Assembly (NCBI GenBank): GCA_034421515.1
Contig: DAOUKH010000031.1
Span: 1-63,780 of the forward strand
Length of the DNA: 63,780 bases
From: DAOUKH01 sp034421515
GTDB taxonomy: Bacteria; Chloroflexota; Dehalococcoidia; SHYB01
Direction of reading: 5' to 3'
A program made the position numbers and the translations under genes. Numbering within the stretch: the stretch's first letter is position 1; the number at the start of each line of letters is the position of its first letter. The notes beneath the pieces were generated by a model that had not been told where the DNA came from, made no database searches, and saw only the letters and a program-made list of their open reading frames with translations. Below, piece by piece: positions 32,165 through 40,908 of this stretch.

Positions 32165-33016
32165 TCACGCGGTCGCCAGCCGCCGGCGGTGGAAGAGGTA
32201 TTGCTGGGCGTAGGCCGCGTGGTCGCCGAAGTAGCCGGCGGCCCACTCGCGGACGCGGCGGTCGGTGAGGGACTCGCCGGCGAAGTACCACTCGCGGACG
32301 GCCCGCCGCACCCAAACGTCGACCGGGAAGGCGCGGGGCTGGTCGAGCGAGAAAGCAAGTACGCAGTCGGCCACCTTCTCCCCAACGCCGTAGAAGCCTA
32401 AGAGGGCATCCTTGGCCTCGTCGTAGGGCGCGCCGCGCAGAGCCAGGAGGCCGTGGGGCAGGTCGAGGGCGGCGCGGGCGGTCCTGGTGAGGAACTTGGC
32501 GCGCCAGCCGAGTCCCATGCGCCGGAACTCTTGCTCGGAGACCTCGGCGAGGACGGCCGGACCGGGAAAGGCGAAGGCCGGCTCCAACCCGAAAGGCCCA
32601 CCGGCAATCGGGTCGCCGAAGGCGGCGGCGATGTCCTCCACGTGCTTCGTGATGCGCTTGATGTTCGAGTAGGACGAGATGACGAACGCCACCAGGCATT
32701 CCCAGGGGTCCTGGCGGGTGAGACGCAGTCCCTGGTACTCCTTGGCGGCCTCGGCGAGCCTGGGATCGCCGGCGGCGAACCGGTAGAAGGGTTCCAGATC
32801 GTCGTCGAGGCGCAGGTAGGAGCGGAGCACGGGAGCGGCGGCCCCCGGCGGTGTGGGGGCCGAGTCGAACTCGACGCCGCCGGGCGCGGGGCGAACGCGA
32901 AAGACGTCGCCCCCCACGATGCCGACGTGGGCCTCGCCGTCCCTGCGCCAGCGGAAGGTCTGCCCCGACTCCAAGGTGTGGCCGAGGTCGATCGGCCCGT
33001 TCGCGGGAAGGAACAC
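32165..33016 (-). CDS. 8-oxoguanine DNA glycosylase (OGG1-type, HhH-GPD)
   Basis: 283 residues. The N-terminal OGG domain begins L-G-H-T-L-E-S-G-Q-T-F-R-W and the helix-hairpin-helix part has F-Y-G-V-G-E-K-V-A-D with catalytic Lys214, then F-P-V-D-V-W-V-R-R with Asp233. These match Lys249 and Asp268 of human OGG1, so it should remove 8-oxoguanine and nick by beta-elimination. I start at a GTG (33016), nine bases after the helicase stop; upstream open frame is Arg-rich. A plus-strand open frame over it is a shadow. Confidence 0.88.
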   Translation of the reverse strand: MFLPANGPIDLGHTLESGQTFRWRRDGEAHVGIVGGDVFRVRPAPGGVEFDSAPTPPGAAAPVLRSYLRLDDDLEPFYRFAAGDPRLAEAAKEYQGLRLTRQDPWECLVAFVISSYSNIKRITKHVEDIAAAFGDPIAGGPFGLEPAFAFPGPAVLAEVSEQEFRRMGLGWRAKFLTRTARAALDLPHGLLALRGAPYDEAKDALLGFYGVGEKVADCVLAFSLDQPRAFPVDVWVRRAVREWYFAGESLTDRRVREWAAGYFGDHAAYAQQYLFHRRRLATA

Positions 33017-33024
33017 GACGGGGC

Positions 33025-35931
33025 CTACGGCGCGTCGGCGAGCCAGCCGGCGACGGCGTCGGGCACGTCGCCCACCGGCCCGGCCCGGAAGGTGCACCGG
33101 GGGATCGAGTCGACGAACGTCTTGCCGTAGACCTTGGTCAGCACGCGGCGGTCGAGGCAAAGGAGAACGCCCTTGTCCGTCTTGCGGCGGATAAGGCGTC
33201 CGAAGCCCTGCTTGAATCGCAGCACGGCCTGAGGAATGCCGTACTGCTCGAAGGGAGCGTCGAACTGCTGGGATCGGGCAGCGAAGACGGGGTCGTTTGG
33301 CACGTTGAACGGCAGCTTGGTGATGACCAGGACGCTCAAGGCGTCGCCGGGAATGTCCACGCCCTCCCAGAAGCTGCCGGTGCCGAGGATGATGGCCCGC
33401 GGATCGGACTGGAGGCGTCGGACGAGCTGGGCCGGGTTGCCGTCCTGGCCTTGGGCGAGCACGGCGATTTCTTCGCCGGTGAGGAGGTCGGGGAGGAAGC
33501 GGCGGGCCGTCCTCAGCGACGCCCGCGACGTGAAGAGGGCGAGCATCCTCCCTCCTGCGGCGCGGGCGGCGTCGGCGATGGCGTCGTGGACCGCCGCCTG
33601 GTAGCCGGGGCGGTTGGGCTCGGGGATGTCGTTGGGGAAGAAGCCGAGCACGCGGCTGGGGTAGTCGAACGGCGAGCCGACCATGAGCTCGTTCGGCTCG
33701 TCGAGAGAGAGGCGCTCCTCGATGTAACCGAGGCTACCCCCCACGCTGAGCGTGGCGCTGGTGAGGACCACGCTCTTCTTCTGGTCGAAGAGGCGCTGGT
33801 TGAGGTCCGCGCCGACGTGCAACGGGGCCGACTGGAGCCGGGTCACGCCGTCCCTCGCGCCGACCTCGATCCAATAGATGCCACCCTCGTCGGGGTTGGC
33901 GACGCCGGCGCGCAAACCGTCCCGCAGCTCAGCAAGCTGCTCGGCCACCGCCTGGGCCTCCAGCAAGAGGCCTTCCTTGTCGGGAATCTCGCCGTCGACG
34001 GCGCTCGTAGCGAGGTTCGCCGCCTTATCGACGCCGCGGGCGAGGGCGGCGAGGGCGATGTCGGCCTGCTCCCACTCCGCCTGTAGGACGGACCACGCCG
34101 GCTGGTTGCGCAGCGCGCCGGTCAGCCGGAGCGACACGTTGTAGTCGCCGCCGCTGTCGGAGCGTTTCGTGGCGAAGTCGGTGAGCGCCTTGAAGAGCAT
34201 AGTGAGATGGCGCCGCACCTGGAGCACGCTCGCTTGGAGATCTTCGACGACTTGGGCGTAGTCGGCGCGGCGCTGCTCGGAGACGGCGATGGAGCGGGCG
34301 AGGGAGTCGAGGGGCGTGGCGACGCCGGTCCCCGCCGAGGGCGCGCCGCCGAGGACGCGCTCCATGACGCGGTCGAAGCCCTCCTCGCTCACGGTGAAGC
34401 CCCACTGGTTGGTGACCACCTCTTCGAGGTTGTGGGCCTCGTCGACGACGAGGTGGTCATAGTCGGGCAAGAGACTCTCGTTGGTTGCGCCAAGGGCCAG
34501 GAGGGCATGGTTGACGACGACGACGTCGGCGCCCTCGGCACGGCGGCGGGCGGCTTGGTAGAAGCAGCGGCCTTGTTTGGCGAAGGAGCAGCGTCCAATC
34601 TGCCCTTCGGCGCCCTGGGCGGAGAGGCGGTTCCAGATGGGAAAGTCCTGGGGAGACAGTGAGAGCTCGTTGCGATCACCCGTGGACGTTGTTTGCAGCC
34701 AGACGAGAAGCTTGGCGGTGAGGCGGGCTTCGGCGGCACTTAGCGACTGGCCGTTCCTGAGCGCGGCCCACCGTCGGAGGCAGAGGTAGTTGGCGCGGCC
34801 CTTGAGGAGCGCCGTCCTAGCCGCACCGTCCTCGACCTCGCCGGCGCGCGCCAGCGTTTCGAGCGCGGCGGGGATGTCCTTGGTGAGGAGCTGCTCCTGG
34901 AGGTTGATGGTGTTGGTGGAGACGACGACGCGCTCGCCGTTGCCGACAGCATGGCGCACGGCGGGCAGCAGGTAGGCGAGCGACTTGCCAACGCCGGTGC
35001 CGGCCTCGACGACGAGGCGGCCCCCCTCGTCGAGCGAGCCCGCCACGGCTTCGGCCATCGCGGTCTGCTCCGTGCGGGCCTCGTAGCCGGGGAGGATCCC
35101 GGCAAGCGGCCCTCCGTCGTCGAACCATGCCACGGCGCGGGCTGGGTCGGCGGGCGCGGGCTGGCTCTCAGTCTCCCCCAGCGGGGGAGAGGTGCGCGGG
35201 CTGGGGCCGGGGCCCGAGTCGAGGCGTTCCATGAGGTCTTCGAGGTCCACGCCCTCGAAGCCAATCTCCTCGTTCGCGCCGCCGAGGGTAGGGGTCGCCG
35301 GTGGAATCACCGTTCTGAGCAGGTGGCGCATCGACCACTCGCTGCGGTCGGCGATGGCGCGGATTCCCGCCTGCACGTGCGGCGGGAGTTCGCGCAGCGT
35401 GTCGAGCAGGCCGAGGAGCACGCCCATGGCCGCCTCGGCGTCGTCTTGGGCCCGGTGCGGGTTCTCATGGCCGACGGCGAAGTCCCGCGCCAGATCCCGT
35501 AGCGAGTAGCCGGTGCGCGTGGGGAGGAGGACGGAGGCGAGATCGAAGGTGTCGTAGACCGGCCCCGGCGGACGCAGACCCCGGCGGGCAAGGAAGTTGA
35601 GGTCGAACGAGACGTGCTGGCCGACGATGGGATGTTCGGCCAGGAAGTCCTCCAGGTCGCCGGCGATGGCGGCGAAGGAGGGCGCGCCTTCGAGGTCGGC
35701 CGGCGTGATGCCGGTGAGCTGCTGAATGAAGGAGGGGATGCCGCGCCCGGGGTCGACGTAGGAGGTGAAGCGGCCGAGTATCTCGCGGCCCTGGAACTTC
35801 ACCGCGCCGACCTCAATGATCTCGTCGACGCCGGGCTCGAGGCCGGTCGTCTCGAGGTCGATGGCGACGAGCACCGGCTGGTCGCCGTCCGGCGCCGGGG
35901 CCGCTGCTCTATGGCCGGAGTCTTCCGTCAA
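33025..35931 (-). CDS. DinG-family ATP-dependent helicase with N-terminal 3'-5' exonuclease domain
   Basis: 968 residues. Residues 18-190 are a DnaQ/PolC-type exonuclease (A-I-D-L-E-T-T-G with Asp25 and Glu27; H-V-S-F-D-L-N-F; H-R-A-Q-D-D-A). Residues about 265-965 form an XPD-like superfamily 2 helicase: V-E-A-G-T-G-V-G-K-S (Walker A), cysteines in a window spanning Y-L-C-L-R-R-W and G-R-C-S-F-A-K-Q-G-R-C-F for an iron-sulphur cluster, V-V-D-E-A-H, and a C-terminal L-G-T-G-S-F-W-E-G-V-D. It should unwind DNA in repair. The start is TTG at 35931 with a poor ribosome site; a GTG at residue 20 is possible. Confidence 0.9.
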   Translation of the reverse strand: MTEDSGHRAAAPAPDGDQPVLVAIDLETTGLEPGVDEIIEVGAVKFQGREILGRFTSYVDPGRGIPSFIQQLTGITPADLEGAPSFAAIAGDLEDFLAEHPIVGQHVSFDLNFLARRGLRPPGPVYDTFDLASVLLPTRTGYSLRDLARDFAVGHENPHRAQDDAEAAMGVLLGLLDTLRELPPHVQAGIRAIADRSEWSMRHLLRTVIPPATPTLGGANEEIGFEGVDLEDLMERLDSGPGPSPRTSPPLGETESQPAPADPARAVAWFDDGGPLAGILPGYEARTEQTAMAEAVAGSLDEGGRLVVEAGTGVGKSLAYLLPAVRHAVGNGERVVVSTNTINLQEQLLTKDIPAALETLARAGEVEDGAARTALLKGRANYLCLRRWAALRNGQSLSAAEARLTAKLLVWLQTTSTGDRNELSLSPQDFPIWNRLSAQGAEGQIGRCSFAKQGRCFYQAARRRAEGADVVVVNHALLALGATNESLLPDYDHLVVDEAHNLEEVVTNQWGFTVSEEGFDRVMERVLGGAPSAGTGVATPLDSLARSIAVSEQRRADYAQVVEDLQASVLQVRRHLTMLFKALTDFATKRSDSGGDYNVSLRLTGALRNQPAWSVLQAEWEQADIALAALARGVDKAANLATSAVDGEIPDKEGLLLEAQAVAEQLAELRDGLRAGVANPDEGGIYWIEVGARDGVTRLQSAPLHVGADLNQRLFDQKKSVVLTSATLSVGGSLGYIEERLSLDEPNELMVGSPFDYPSRVLGFFPNDIPEPNRPGYQAAVHDAIADAARAAGGRMLALFTSRASLRTARRFLPDLLTGEEIAVLAQGQDGNPAQLVRRLQSDPRAIILGTGSFWEGVDIPGDALSVLVITKLPFNVPNDPVFAARSQQFDAPFEQYGIPQAVLRFKQGFGRLIRRKTDKGVLLCLDRRVLTKVYGKTFVDSIPRCTFRAGPVGDVPDAVAGWLADAP

Positions 35932-35941
35932 TGTGGGCCGG

Positions 35942-36628
35942 CTAACCGTCCGGGGCGCCGAATGGGTCGGAGTGCCCCTGGATCACGCCGTTGGTGGGGT
36001 AGTAGCGCCCCGCGTGGAGCTCCTCAAGAAGCTCGTCCTGACAGGTGATGCGGCGCTCGAAGACGGTGGCGCCGCTGCCGATGCCGTGGGTGGAATGCGC
36101 GTCGCTGCCGCCGGTGCACGGCTTGCCCAAGAGCTTCGCCGCCTCCAGAGCGAACTGGTTCTCGCGGGGGGTGCAGGCCCCGTTCACGACCTCGATCGCG
36201 TCGGTCAGCTCGAAGACGGGGTGCTCCACCGCCTCCTCCAGCGGCACGGGCTGCTTGAAGAGCAAAGACTTGTTGAGGGGCGGCTTCTCGAAGAACCGCC
36301 GAAAGGGATGCACGGAGACCATAAAGCCTCCACATTCCCGGATTACCTTGCGGAGGTGATGGATGCGGTGGATGCCGCTTTGGTAGCCGTCCAAGCCCAC
36401 CGTGCCGATGTGGCCGTATTCGGTGTCGACTTCCAGCGCCCGGATGAGGAGAAGGTCGGGATGCTGCTCCGCGAACTTGTCGAAGTCCCACTTGTCCCAG
36501 CCGCCGCCGTGCTCGCTGAGGCAGATGCCGTCCAAGCCCAGGCGGCGCGCCTCGGAAACGAGTTCTTCAGGGCTGAGATTGCTGTCCGGTCCACCCCTCA
36601 CGGTGTGGATGTGCATGTCGATGATCAA
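35942..36628 (-). CDS. PHP-domain metal-dependent hydrolase
   Basis: 228 residues. The PHP signature D-M-H-I-H (His6, His8) begins the protein, followed by L-S-E-H-G-G-G near 42, E-V-D-T-E-Y-G near 66, S-V-H-P-F near 104 and G-G-S-D-A-H-S near 179. These are the metal ligands of PHP phosphoesterases. A TTG at 36628 with GGAGAGG seven bases before it gives M-I-I-D-M-H-I-H, the usual start; the ATG at 36658 lacks a site. It ends 10 bases before the helicase start, so both may share a transcript. Confidence 0.88.
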   Translation of the reverse strand: MIIDMHIHTVRGGPDSNLSPEELVSEARRLGLDGICLSEHGGGWDKWDFDKFAEQHPDLLLIRALEVDTEYGHIGTVGLDGYQSGIHRIHHLRKVIRECGGFMVSVHPFRRFFEKPPLNKSLLFKQPVPLEEAVEHPVFELTDAIEVVNGACTPRENQFALEAAKLLGKPCTGGSDAHSTHGIGSGATVFERRITCQDELLEELHAGRYYPTNGVIQGHSDPFGAPDG

Positions 36629-36656
36629 GCGGGCCCCTCTCCGCAGGCGGGCGGCC

Positions 36657-36662
36657 ATTGTA
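36657..36662 (-). promoter_or_regulatory. -10-like element of the PHP gene
   Basis: TACAAT on the minus strand 28 bases before the TTG start. Confidence 0.35.
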
Positions 36663-36790
36663 CCGAGTCGGGAAAAAGCCGGTCAACGCGGACGCGTCGC
36701 GCCCGGCGCGTCAAAAGTCTTTCTAATTTTGCGCTGCTAGCCTGATTTGCAAGAGGCCACCGCGCACCGGCGCGGACGAAGGAGCGAGCG

Positions 36791-37435
36791 ATGACAAGAC
36801 TAACGCTGCTCTCCAACGACGAAAGGCCGGACGGCCCAGACACACCGCCGAATGTCACGGCAATCGACCCGCGGGCCATGGAAGATCCCGCGGAGGAGCC
36901 GGACAGGCCGGAGCGCGCCGCGCAGGGCGACAAAGAGGCCCTGGCCCGCATCTACGACCGCTACTGGCGGCGGGTCTACTCACTGGCGCTGCGCATGTTG
37001 CGCAACCAGAGCCAGGCCGAGGAGATCGCGCAGGACGTCTTCCTCACCGTGTGGCGCCGGGGCGGCACCTACGACAGTGAACGCGGCTCGTTCCCCACGT
37101 GGATCATGAGCGTCGCCCACAACCGGTGCATCGACGAGCTCCGCAAGGTCCGGCGCCGGGCCCGCCTCCCAACCTTCGACATCGACGACCTCCACGTCGA
37201 GCCTTCGGGCGACTCCGAAGAGGTGACCAAGGCGGTCTTCAACCAGCTGGACCGCGAGGAGCTCCTGGAGGCGCTCGACCGGCTCCCGCCGGCACAGAAG
37301 CAAGTGATCATGATGGCCTACTTCCAAGGGCTCACGCAGTCGGAAATCTCCGCCGAACTGAGCACTCCGTTGGGAACGGTCAAGACGCGGATGCGGCTCG
37401 GCCTTCACAAGATGCGGGGCCTGCTCGCGGCATAG
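36791..37435 (+). CDS. ECF-type RNA polymerase sigma factor
   Basis: 214 residues with an acidic, probably flexible N-terminus (1-40), region 2 (about 45-115: R-I-Y-D-R-Y-W-R-R-V-Y and Q-A-E-E-I-A-Q-D-V-F) and region 4 (about 155-210: L-P-P-A-Q-K-Q-V-I-M-M-A-Y and L-S-T-P-L-G-T-V-K-T-R-M-R). This is the SigK/RpoE-like group. GAAGGAG precedes the ATG. No anti-sigma gene follows; instead a very long hairpin and purA. Its control is therefore not visible here. Confidence 0.93.
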   Translation: MTRLTLLSNDERPDGPDTPPNVTAIDPRAMEDPAEEPDRPERAAQGDKEALARIYDRYWRRVYSLALRMLRNQSQAEEIAQDVFLTVWRRGGTYDSERGSFPTWIMSVAHNRCIDELRKVRRRARLPTFDIDDLHVEPSGDSEEVTKAVFNQLDREELLEALDRLPPAQKQVIMMAYFQGLTQSEISAELSTPLGTVKTRMRLGLHKMRGLLAA

Positions 37436-37446
37436 GGCGGCGGAGC

Positions 37447-37527
37447 GTTCCGCTGCGGGGGCGTCTCTCGTGGCCGCCCCGGGGGTGGACGGGGCGAGCT
37501 CCACGAGGGGCGCCCCCGCAGCGGAAC
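37447..37527. repeat. Long inverted repeat between sigma factor and purA
   Basis: Outer arms GTTCCGCTGCGGGGGCG (37447-37463) and CGCCCCCGCAGCGGAAC (37511-37527) pair perfectly over 17 bases; CTCGTGG/CCACGAG continues the stem inward after three mismatched positions, and the loop holds a further CGCCCC/GGGGCG pairing. It lacks a T-run, so it is not a classical terminator, but such a structure would block transcripts or exonucleases. Confidence 0.85.
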
Positions 37528-37545
37528 GGAATAAGACACCGCCTT

Positions 37546-37554
37546 TGCTATACT
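37546..37554 (+). promoter_or_regulatory. Extended -10 promoter of purA
   Basis: TGCTATACT, a TGN-TATAAT-type extended -10, 42 bases before the purA ATG and 19 after the long hairpin. Confidence 0.55.
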
Positions 37555-37596
37555 GGTGGGCGGCGCTTCTCGAAGAGCGTCAACGGGGAAGAGCGC

Positions 37597-38871
37597 ATGC
37601 CGTCCATCGTCGTGATCGGCGCCCACTGGGGCGATGAGGGCAAGGGAAAGATCGTCGATCTCCTGGCCCAGGACGCGGACATGGTCGTCCGCTTCTCCGG
37701 CGGCGACAACGCCGGCCACACCGTCATCAACGACAAGGGCGAGTTCGGCCTTCACATGGTGCCCTCGGGCATCTTCGCCGAGCACACCCGCTGCGTCATC
37801 GGGAACGGCGTGGCCCTCAACGCGGCCACCCTCCTCTCGGAGGTCGAAAGCCTCCGCAACGCGGGCGTCGACCTCGGCCGCCTGCGGATCAGCGACAAGG
37901 CCCACGTGGTCCTCTCCCACCACCCACGCCTCGACGGCATCGAGGAGCGGGTGCGCGGCGACGGCGCCATCGGCACCACGAAGCGCGGCATCGGCCCCCT
38001 CTACGCCGACAAGGCTGCCCGCATCGGCCTACGGGCCGGCGACTTGCTCCATCGCGACGAGCTCGAAGCCCGCCTCGGCGACATCGTCGAGACCAAGAAC
38101 GTGCTGCTGAACGCCTACGGCGCCGACCCCATCGACTTCCAGGAAGCCCTGCGGGAATGCCTCTGCTACGCCGAAGCCCTCGGCGAGACGATCCAGCCGA
38201 TCGAAGGCCTGGTGAACGAGGCGGTGGACGCCGGCCAGACCGTGCTCTTCGAAGGCGCGCAGGGGACCCTGCTCGACGTCGATTTCGGCACCTACCCCTT
38301 CGTCACCGCGTCGACGACCACCGCCGGCGGCGTCTTCATCGGCTCCGGGCTGCGCCCCCAGGCGCTCGACCGCATTCTCGGCGTCTTCAAGGCGTACACG
38401 ACGCGCGTCGGCGCCGGCCCCATGCCGACCGAGCTGACCGACGACATCGGCGAGGCCATCCGCCAAAAGGCCAGCGAGTTCGGGGTGACGACGGGCCGGG
38501 CCCGCCGCGTAGGCTGGTTCGACGCCGTCGCGGGCCGCTACAGCACGCGCCTCAACGGTCTGACGGAAGGGGCGGTCACCCGCCTTGACGTCCTGGACGA
38601 CCTCCCCGCCATCGGCGTCTGCACCGCCTACCGCACGCCCGCCGGTACGACCACCGAGTTTCCCTCGACGCGGGCCGAGCTCGAAGTCTGCGAGCCCGTC
38701 ATCGAAATGCTGCCGGGCTGGGAGTCGCCGACGACGGAGGCCCGCGCCTTCGGCGATCTCCCCGAGGCGGCGCGGGACTACATCCGCCGACTGGAAGAGC
38801 TGCTCGGCTGCCCCATGGGCATCGTCTCGGTGGGCCCCCACCGCGACGAGACGATCATCCGCGGCCTCTAG
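37597..38871 (+). CDS. purA: Adenylosuccinate synthetase
   Basis: 424 residues, normal length. Converts IMP and aspartate to adenylosuccinate using GTP, the first step from IMP to AMP. It has the P-loop-like G-A-H-W-G-D-E-G-K-G-K near 7-17, D-N-A-G-H-T near 38, E-G-A-Q-G-T-L-L-D near 222 and T-T-G-R-A-R-R-V-G-W near 299. The conserved Gln/Gly pattern is otherwise standard; 'A-H-W' replaces the common 'A-Q-W'. The ATG follows GGGGAAGAG. The much longer open frame that joins it upstream is an artefact of high GC. Confidence 0.96.
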   Translation: MPSIVVIGAHWGDEGKGKIVDLLAQDADMVVRFSGGDNAGHTVINDKGEFGLHMVPSGIFAEHTRCVIGNGVALNAATLLSEVESLRNAGVDLGRLRISDKAHVVLSHHPRLDGIEERVRGDGAIGTTKRGIGPLYADKAARIGLRAGDLLHRDELEARLGDIVETKNVLLNAYGADPIDFQEALRECLCYAEALGETIQPIEGLVNEAVDAGQTVLFEGAQGTLLDVDFGTYPFVTASTTTAGGVFIGSGLRPQALDRILGVFKAYTTRVGAGPMPTELTDDIGEAIRQKASEFGVTTGRARRVGWFDAVAGRYSTRLNGLTEGAVTRLDVLDDLPAIGVCTAYRTPAGTTTEFPSTRAELEVCEPVIEMLPGWESPTTEARAFGDLPEAARDYIRRLEELLGCPMGIVSVGPHRDETIIRGL

Positions 38872-38877
38872 GGCAGG

Positions 38878-39780
38878 CTACGACGCGGCCGCAGGAAGCG
38901 GCAGGTCGACCGGGACGCCGCGCACCGACTCCATGATGATGCGCGCCGATTTCTCGTCGGGCTCGGTGAGCGGCAGGCGGAAGCCGCCGACGGAGAACCC
39001 CACCTGGTTCAAGGCATACTTGACCGGAATCGGGTTGGAGACCACGAACAGGTCGCGGAAGACGGGCATCAGGCGGTCGTGTATCGCCTCGGCCCGCGCC
39101 GCGTCGCCGCCGATCTGGAGCTCCATCATCTCGCGCATCTGCTTGCCCACGAGGTGCGAGGCGACGGAGACGACGCCGTAGCCGCCGCGCACAAGGATGG
39201 GAAGGAAGTCGTTGTCGTTGCCGCTCCAGACGAAGAAGTCGTCCGGCGCGCCGTCGATGATCTCGCCGATCTGGTCGAGGTCGCCGCTGGCCTCCTTGAT
39301 CCCCACGATGTTGGGGACGGCGCTCAGCCGGAGGGTGGTTTCGGCGCTCAGGTTCACGACGGTGCGGCTGGGCACGTTGTAGAGCATGCAGGGAATCGAG
39401 ACGCTATCGGCGATGGCCTTGAAGTGCTGGTAGAGGCCCTCCTGCGTCGGCTTGTTGTAGTAGGGAACGACGAGGAGCGCGGCGTCGACGCCGATGCGCT
39501 CGGCCTCGCGGGTCATCTCGATGCTGAAGGCGGTCTCGTTGTCGCCCGTCCCGGCAACGATCGTCGCGTCGCCGGCAATGGACTTGATCTCTTGGAAGAG
39601 GCGCAGCTTCTCGTCGCGGGTGAGGGTGGGCGACTCGCCGGTGGTGCCGGAGACGATCAGGCCGTCGCTGCCGGAGGCCAGCAGCGCCAGGGCGAGCTCC
39701 TTCGCGCGGTCATAGTCGACGCGGCCCTCCGCATCGAAGGGGGTCACCATGGCGGTCAAGAGTCTACCCAGATGGCCCAT
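38878..39780 (-). CDS. dapA: 4-hydroxy-tetrahydrodipicolinate synthase
   Basis: 300 residues. Condenses pyruvate with aspartate semialdehyde in lysine/diaminopimelate synthesis. Schiff-base Lys162 (G-I-K-E-A-S-G-D), Tyr134 (Y-N-V-P-S-R-T) and the G-T-T-G-E-S motif at 45-50 are present. I use the ATG at 39780 because GGAGG sits five bases before it; the open frame continues ten codons upstream. It is the third gene of the dapB-asd-dapA cluster and has its own TATAAT. Confidence 0.95.
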   Translation of the reverse strand: MGHLGRLLTAMVTPFDAEGRVDYDRAKELALALLASGSDGLIVSGTTGESPTLTRDEKLRLFQEIKSIAGDATIVAGTGDNETAFSIEMTREAERIGVDAALLVVPYYNKPTQEGLYQHFKAIADSVSIPCMLYNVPSRTVVNLSAETTLRLSAVPNIVGIKEASGDLDQIGEIIDGAPDDFFVWSGNDNDFLPILVRGGYGVVSVASHLVGKQMREMMELQIGGDAARAEAIHDRLMPVFRDLFVVSNPIPVKYALNQVGFSVGGFRLPLTEPDEKSARIIMESVRGVPVDLPLPAAAS

Positions 39781-39839
39781 TGCTTCCTCCACGCCTCCGT
39801 GTCGTCCCACCCGCGAGCGTTGCGCTCAACGGGGCGCCC

Positions 39840-39845
39840 ATTATA
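39840..39845 (-). promoter_or_regulatory. -10 element of dapA
   Basis: Consensus TATAAT on the minus strand, 59 bases before the dapA ATG and just after the asd stop. Confidence 0.45.
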
Positions 39846-39859
39846 GCCGACCGTGCCGG

Positions 39860-40879
39860 CTACGGCTGCTTGACGAGCCCCCGCGCCACCAGCTCGTCGG
39901 CGATCTGCACCATGTTGAGCGCGGCGCCCTTGCGCAGGTTGTCGGCGGAGAGCCAGAGGACGACGCCGTGCTCCACCGAGGTGTCCCGCCGGATGCGGCC
40001 GACGAAGACGTCGTCGCAGTCCGCCGCCGCGAGGGGGTGGGGGTAGAGGTCCTCGGCAGGGTTGTCGACGACGCGCACGCCGGGCGCGGCAGCCAAGACG
40101 TTCCGCGCCTCCTCCGGCGAGACCGGCCCGTCGAACTCGACGTGCGCCGCCATGCTGTGCGCCTGGTAGACCGGCGCGCGGACGCAGGTCGCGGAGAACG
40201 GCAGCCCGGGCAGGCCCAGTATCTTCCGCGTCTCCTCCTGCATCTTCCACTCCTCCCGCGAGTAGCCGTCCTCAAGGAAAACGTCCACCGCCGGAATCAG
40301 GTTGAAGGCGATCTGATGGGCAAAGACCTCCGGCTCCGTGGCCTTGCCTGCGGCGATTTGCTCGCTCTGGAGGTCGAGCTCGGCAACGGCCGCGGCGCCC
40401 GCGCCCGAGACCGACTGGTAGGTCGAGGTCACCACCCGCTTGATGGCTTGGATGCTACGAAGGGGATGCAACGCCATCACCAGCGGCACCGTGGTGCAGT
40501 TGGGCTGCGAGATGATGCCTTGGTGGCCGTCGATGTCGCCGGCGTTGACCTCGGGCACGACGAGCGGCACGGCGGGATCGAGGCGGAACGCCGAGCTGTC
40601 GTCGATGACGACGGCGCCGGCCTCGACGGCGATGGGCCCCCACTCCCTCGACGCTGAGGTGCTGGCGGAGAGGAAGGCGATGTCGACCCCGTCGAACGAG
40701 GCAGGGGTCGTTTCCCCCACCTCAAACTCCTCGCCGCGGAAGGTGAGCTTCGACCCGGCCGAGCGCGCGCTGGCGAGCAGGCGCAGATCGCTGATCGGCG
40801 TGCTCCAACCGTCCGCGATCTTCAGGAATTCGGCGCCGACGGCACCCGTCGCGCCAACGAAGGCGATGCGTAGACCCAC
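39860..40879 (-). CDS. asd: Aspartate-semialdehyde dehydrogenase
   Basis: 339 residues. Reduces aspartyl phosphate to the semialdehyde with NADPH. The N-terminal G-A-T-G-A-V-G loop (9-15) binds cofactor, and Cys128 in S-Q-P-N-C-T-T is the nucleophile. A His-containing H-S-M-A-A-H segment near 244 fits the substrate site. GTG start at 40879 preceded by GGGAGAAG. It lies 29 bases downstream of dapB. Confidence 0.95.
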   Translation of the reverse strand: MGLRIAFVGATGAVGAEFLKIADGWSTPISDLRLLASARSAGSKLTFRGEEFEVGETTPASFDGVDIAFLSASTSASREWGPIAVEAGAVVIDDSSAFRLDPAVPLVVPEVNAGDIDGHQGIISQPNCTTVPLVMALHPLRSIQAIKRVVTSTYQSVSGAGAAAVAELDLQSEQIAAGKATEPEVFAHQIAFNLIPAVDVFLEDGYSREEWKMQEETRKILGLPGLPFSATCVRAPVYQAHSMAAHVEFDGPVSPEEARNVLAAAPGVRVVDNPAEDLYPHPLAAADCDDVFVGRIRRDTSVEHGVVLWLSADNLRKGAALNMVQIADELVARGLVKQP

Positions 40880-40908
40880 GTCGCTTCTCCCGTTAGTCCA
40901 AATGTGTC

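Noticed and set aside
37099..37596. Joining the sigma factor region to purA as one 590-residue protein
   Set aside because: The upstream part is an alternative frame of the sigma gene and the long hairpin; purA starts at 37597 with its own ribosome site.
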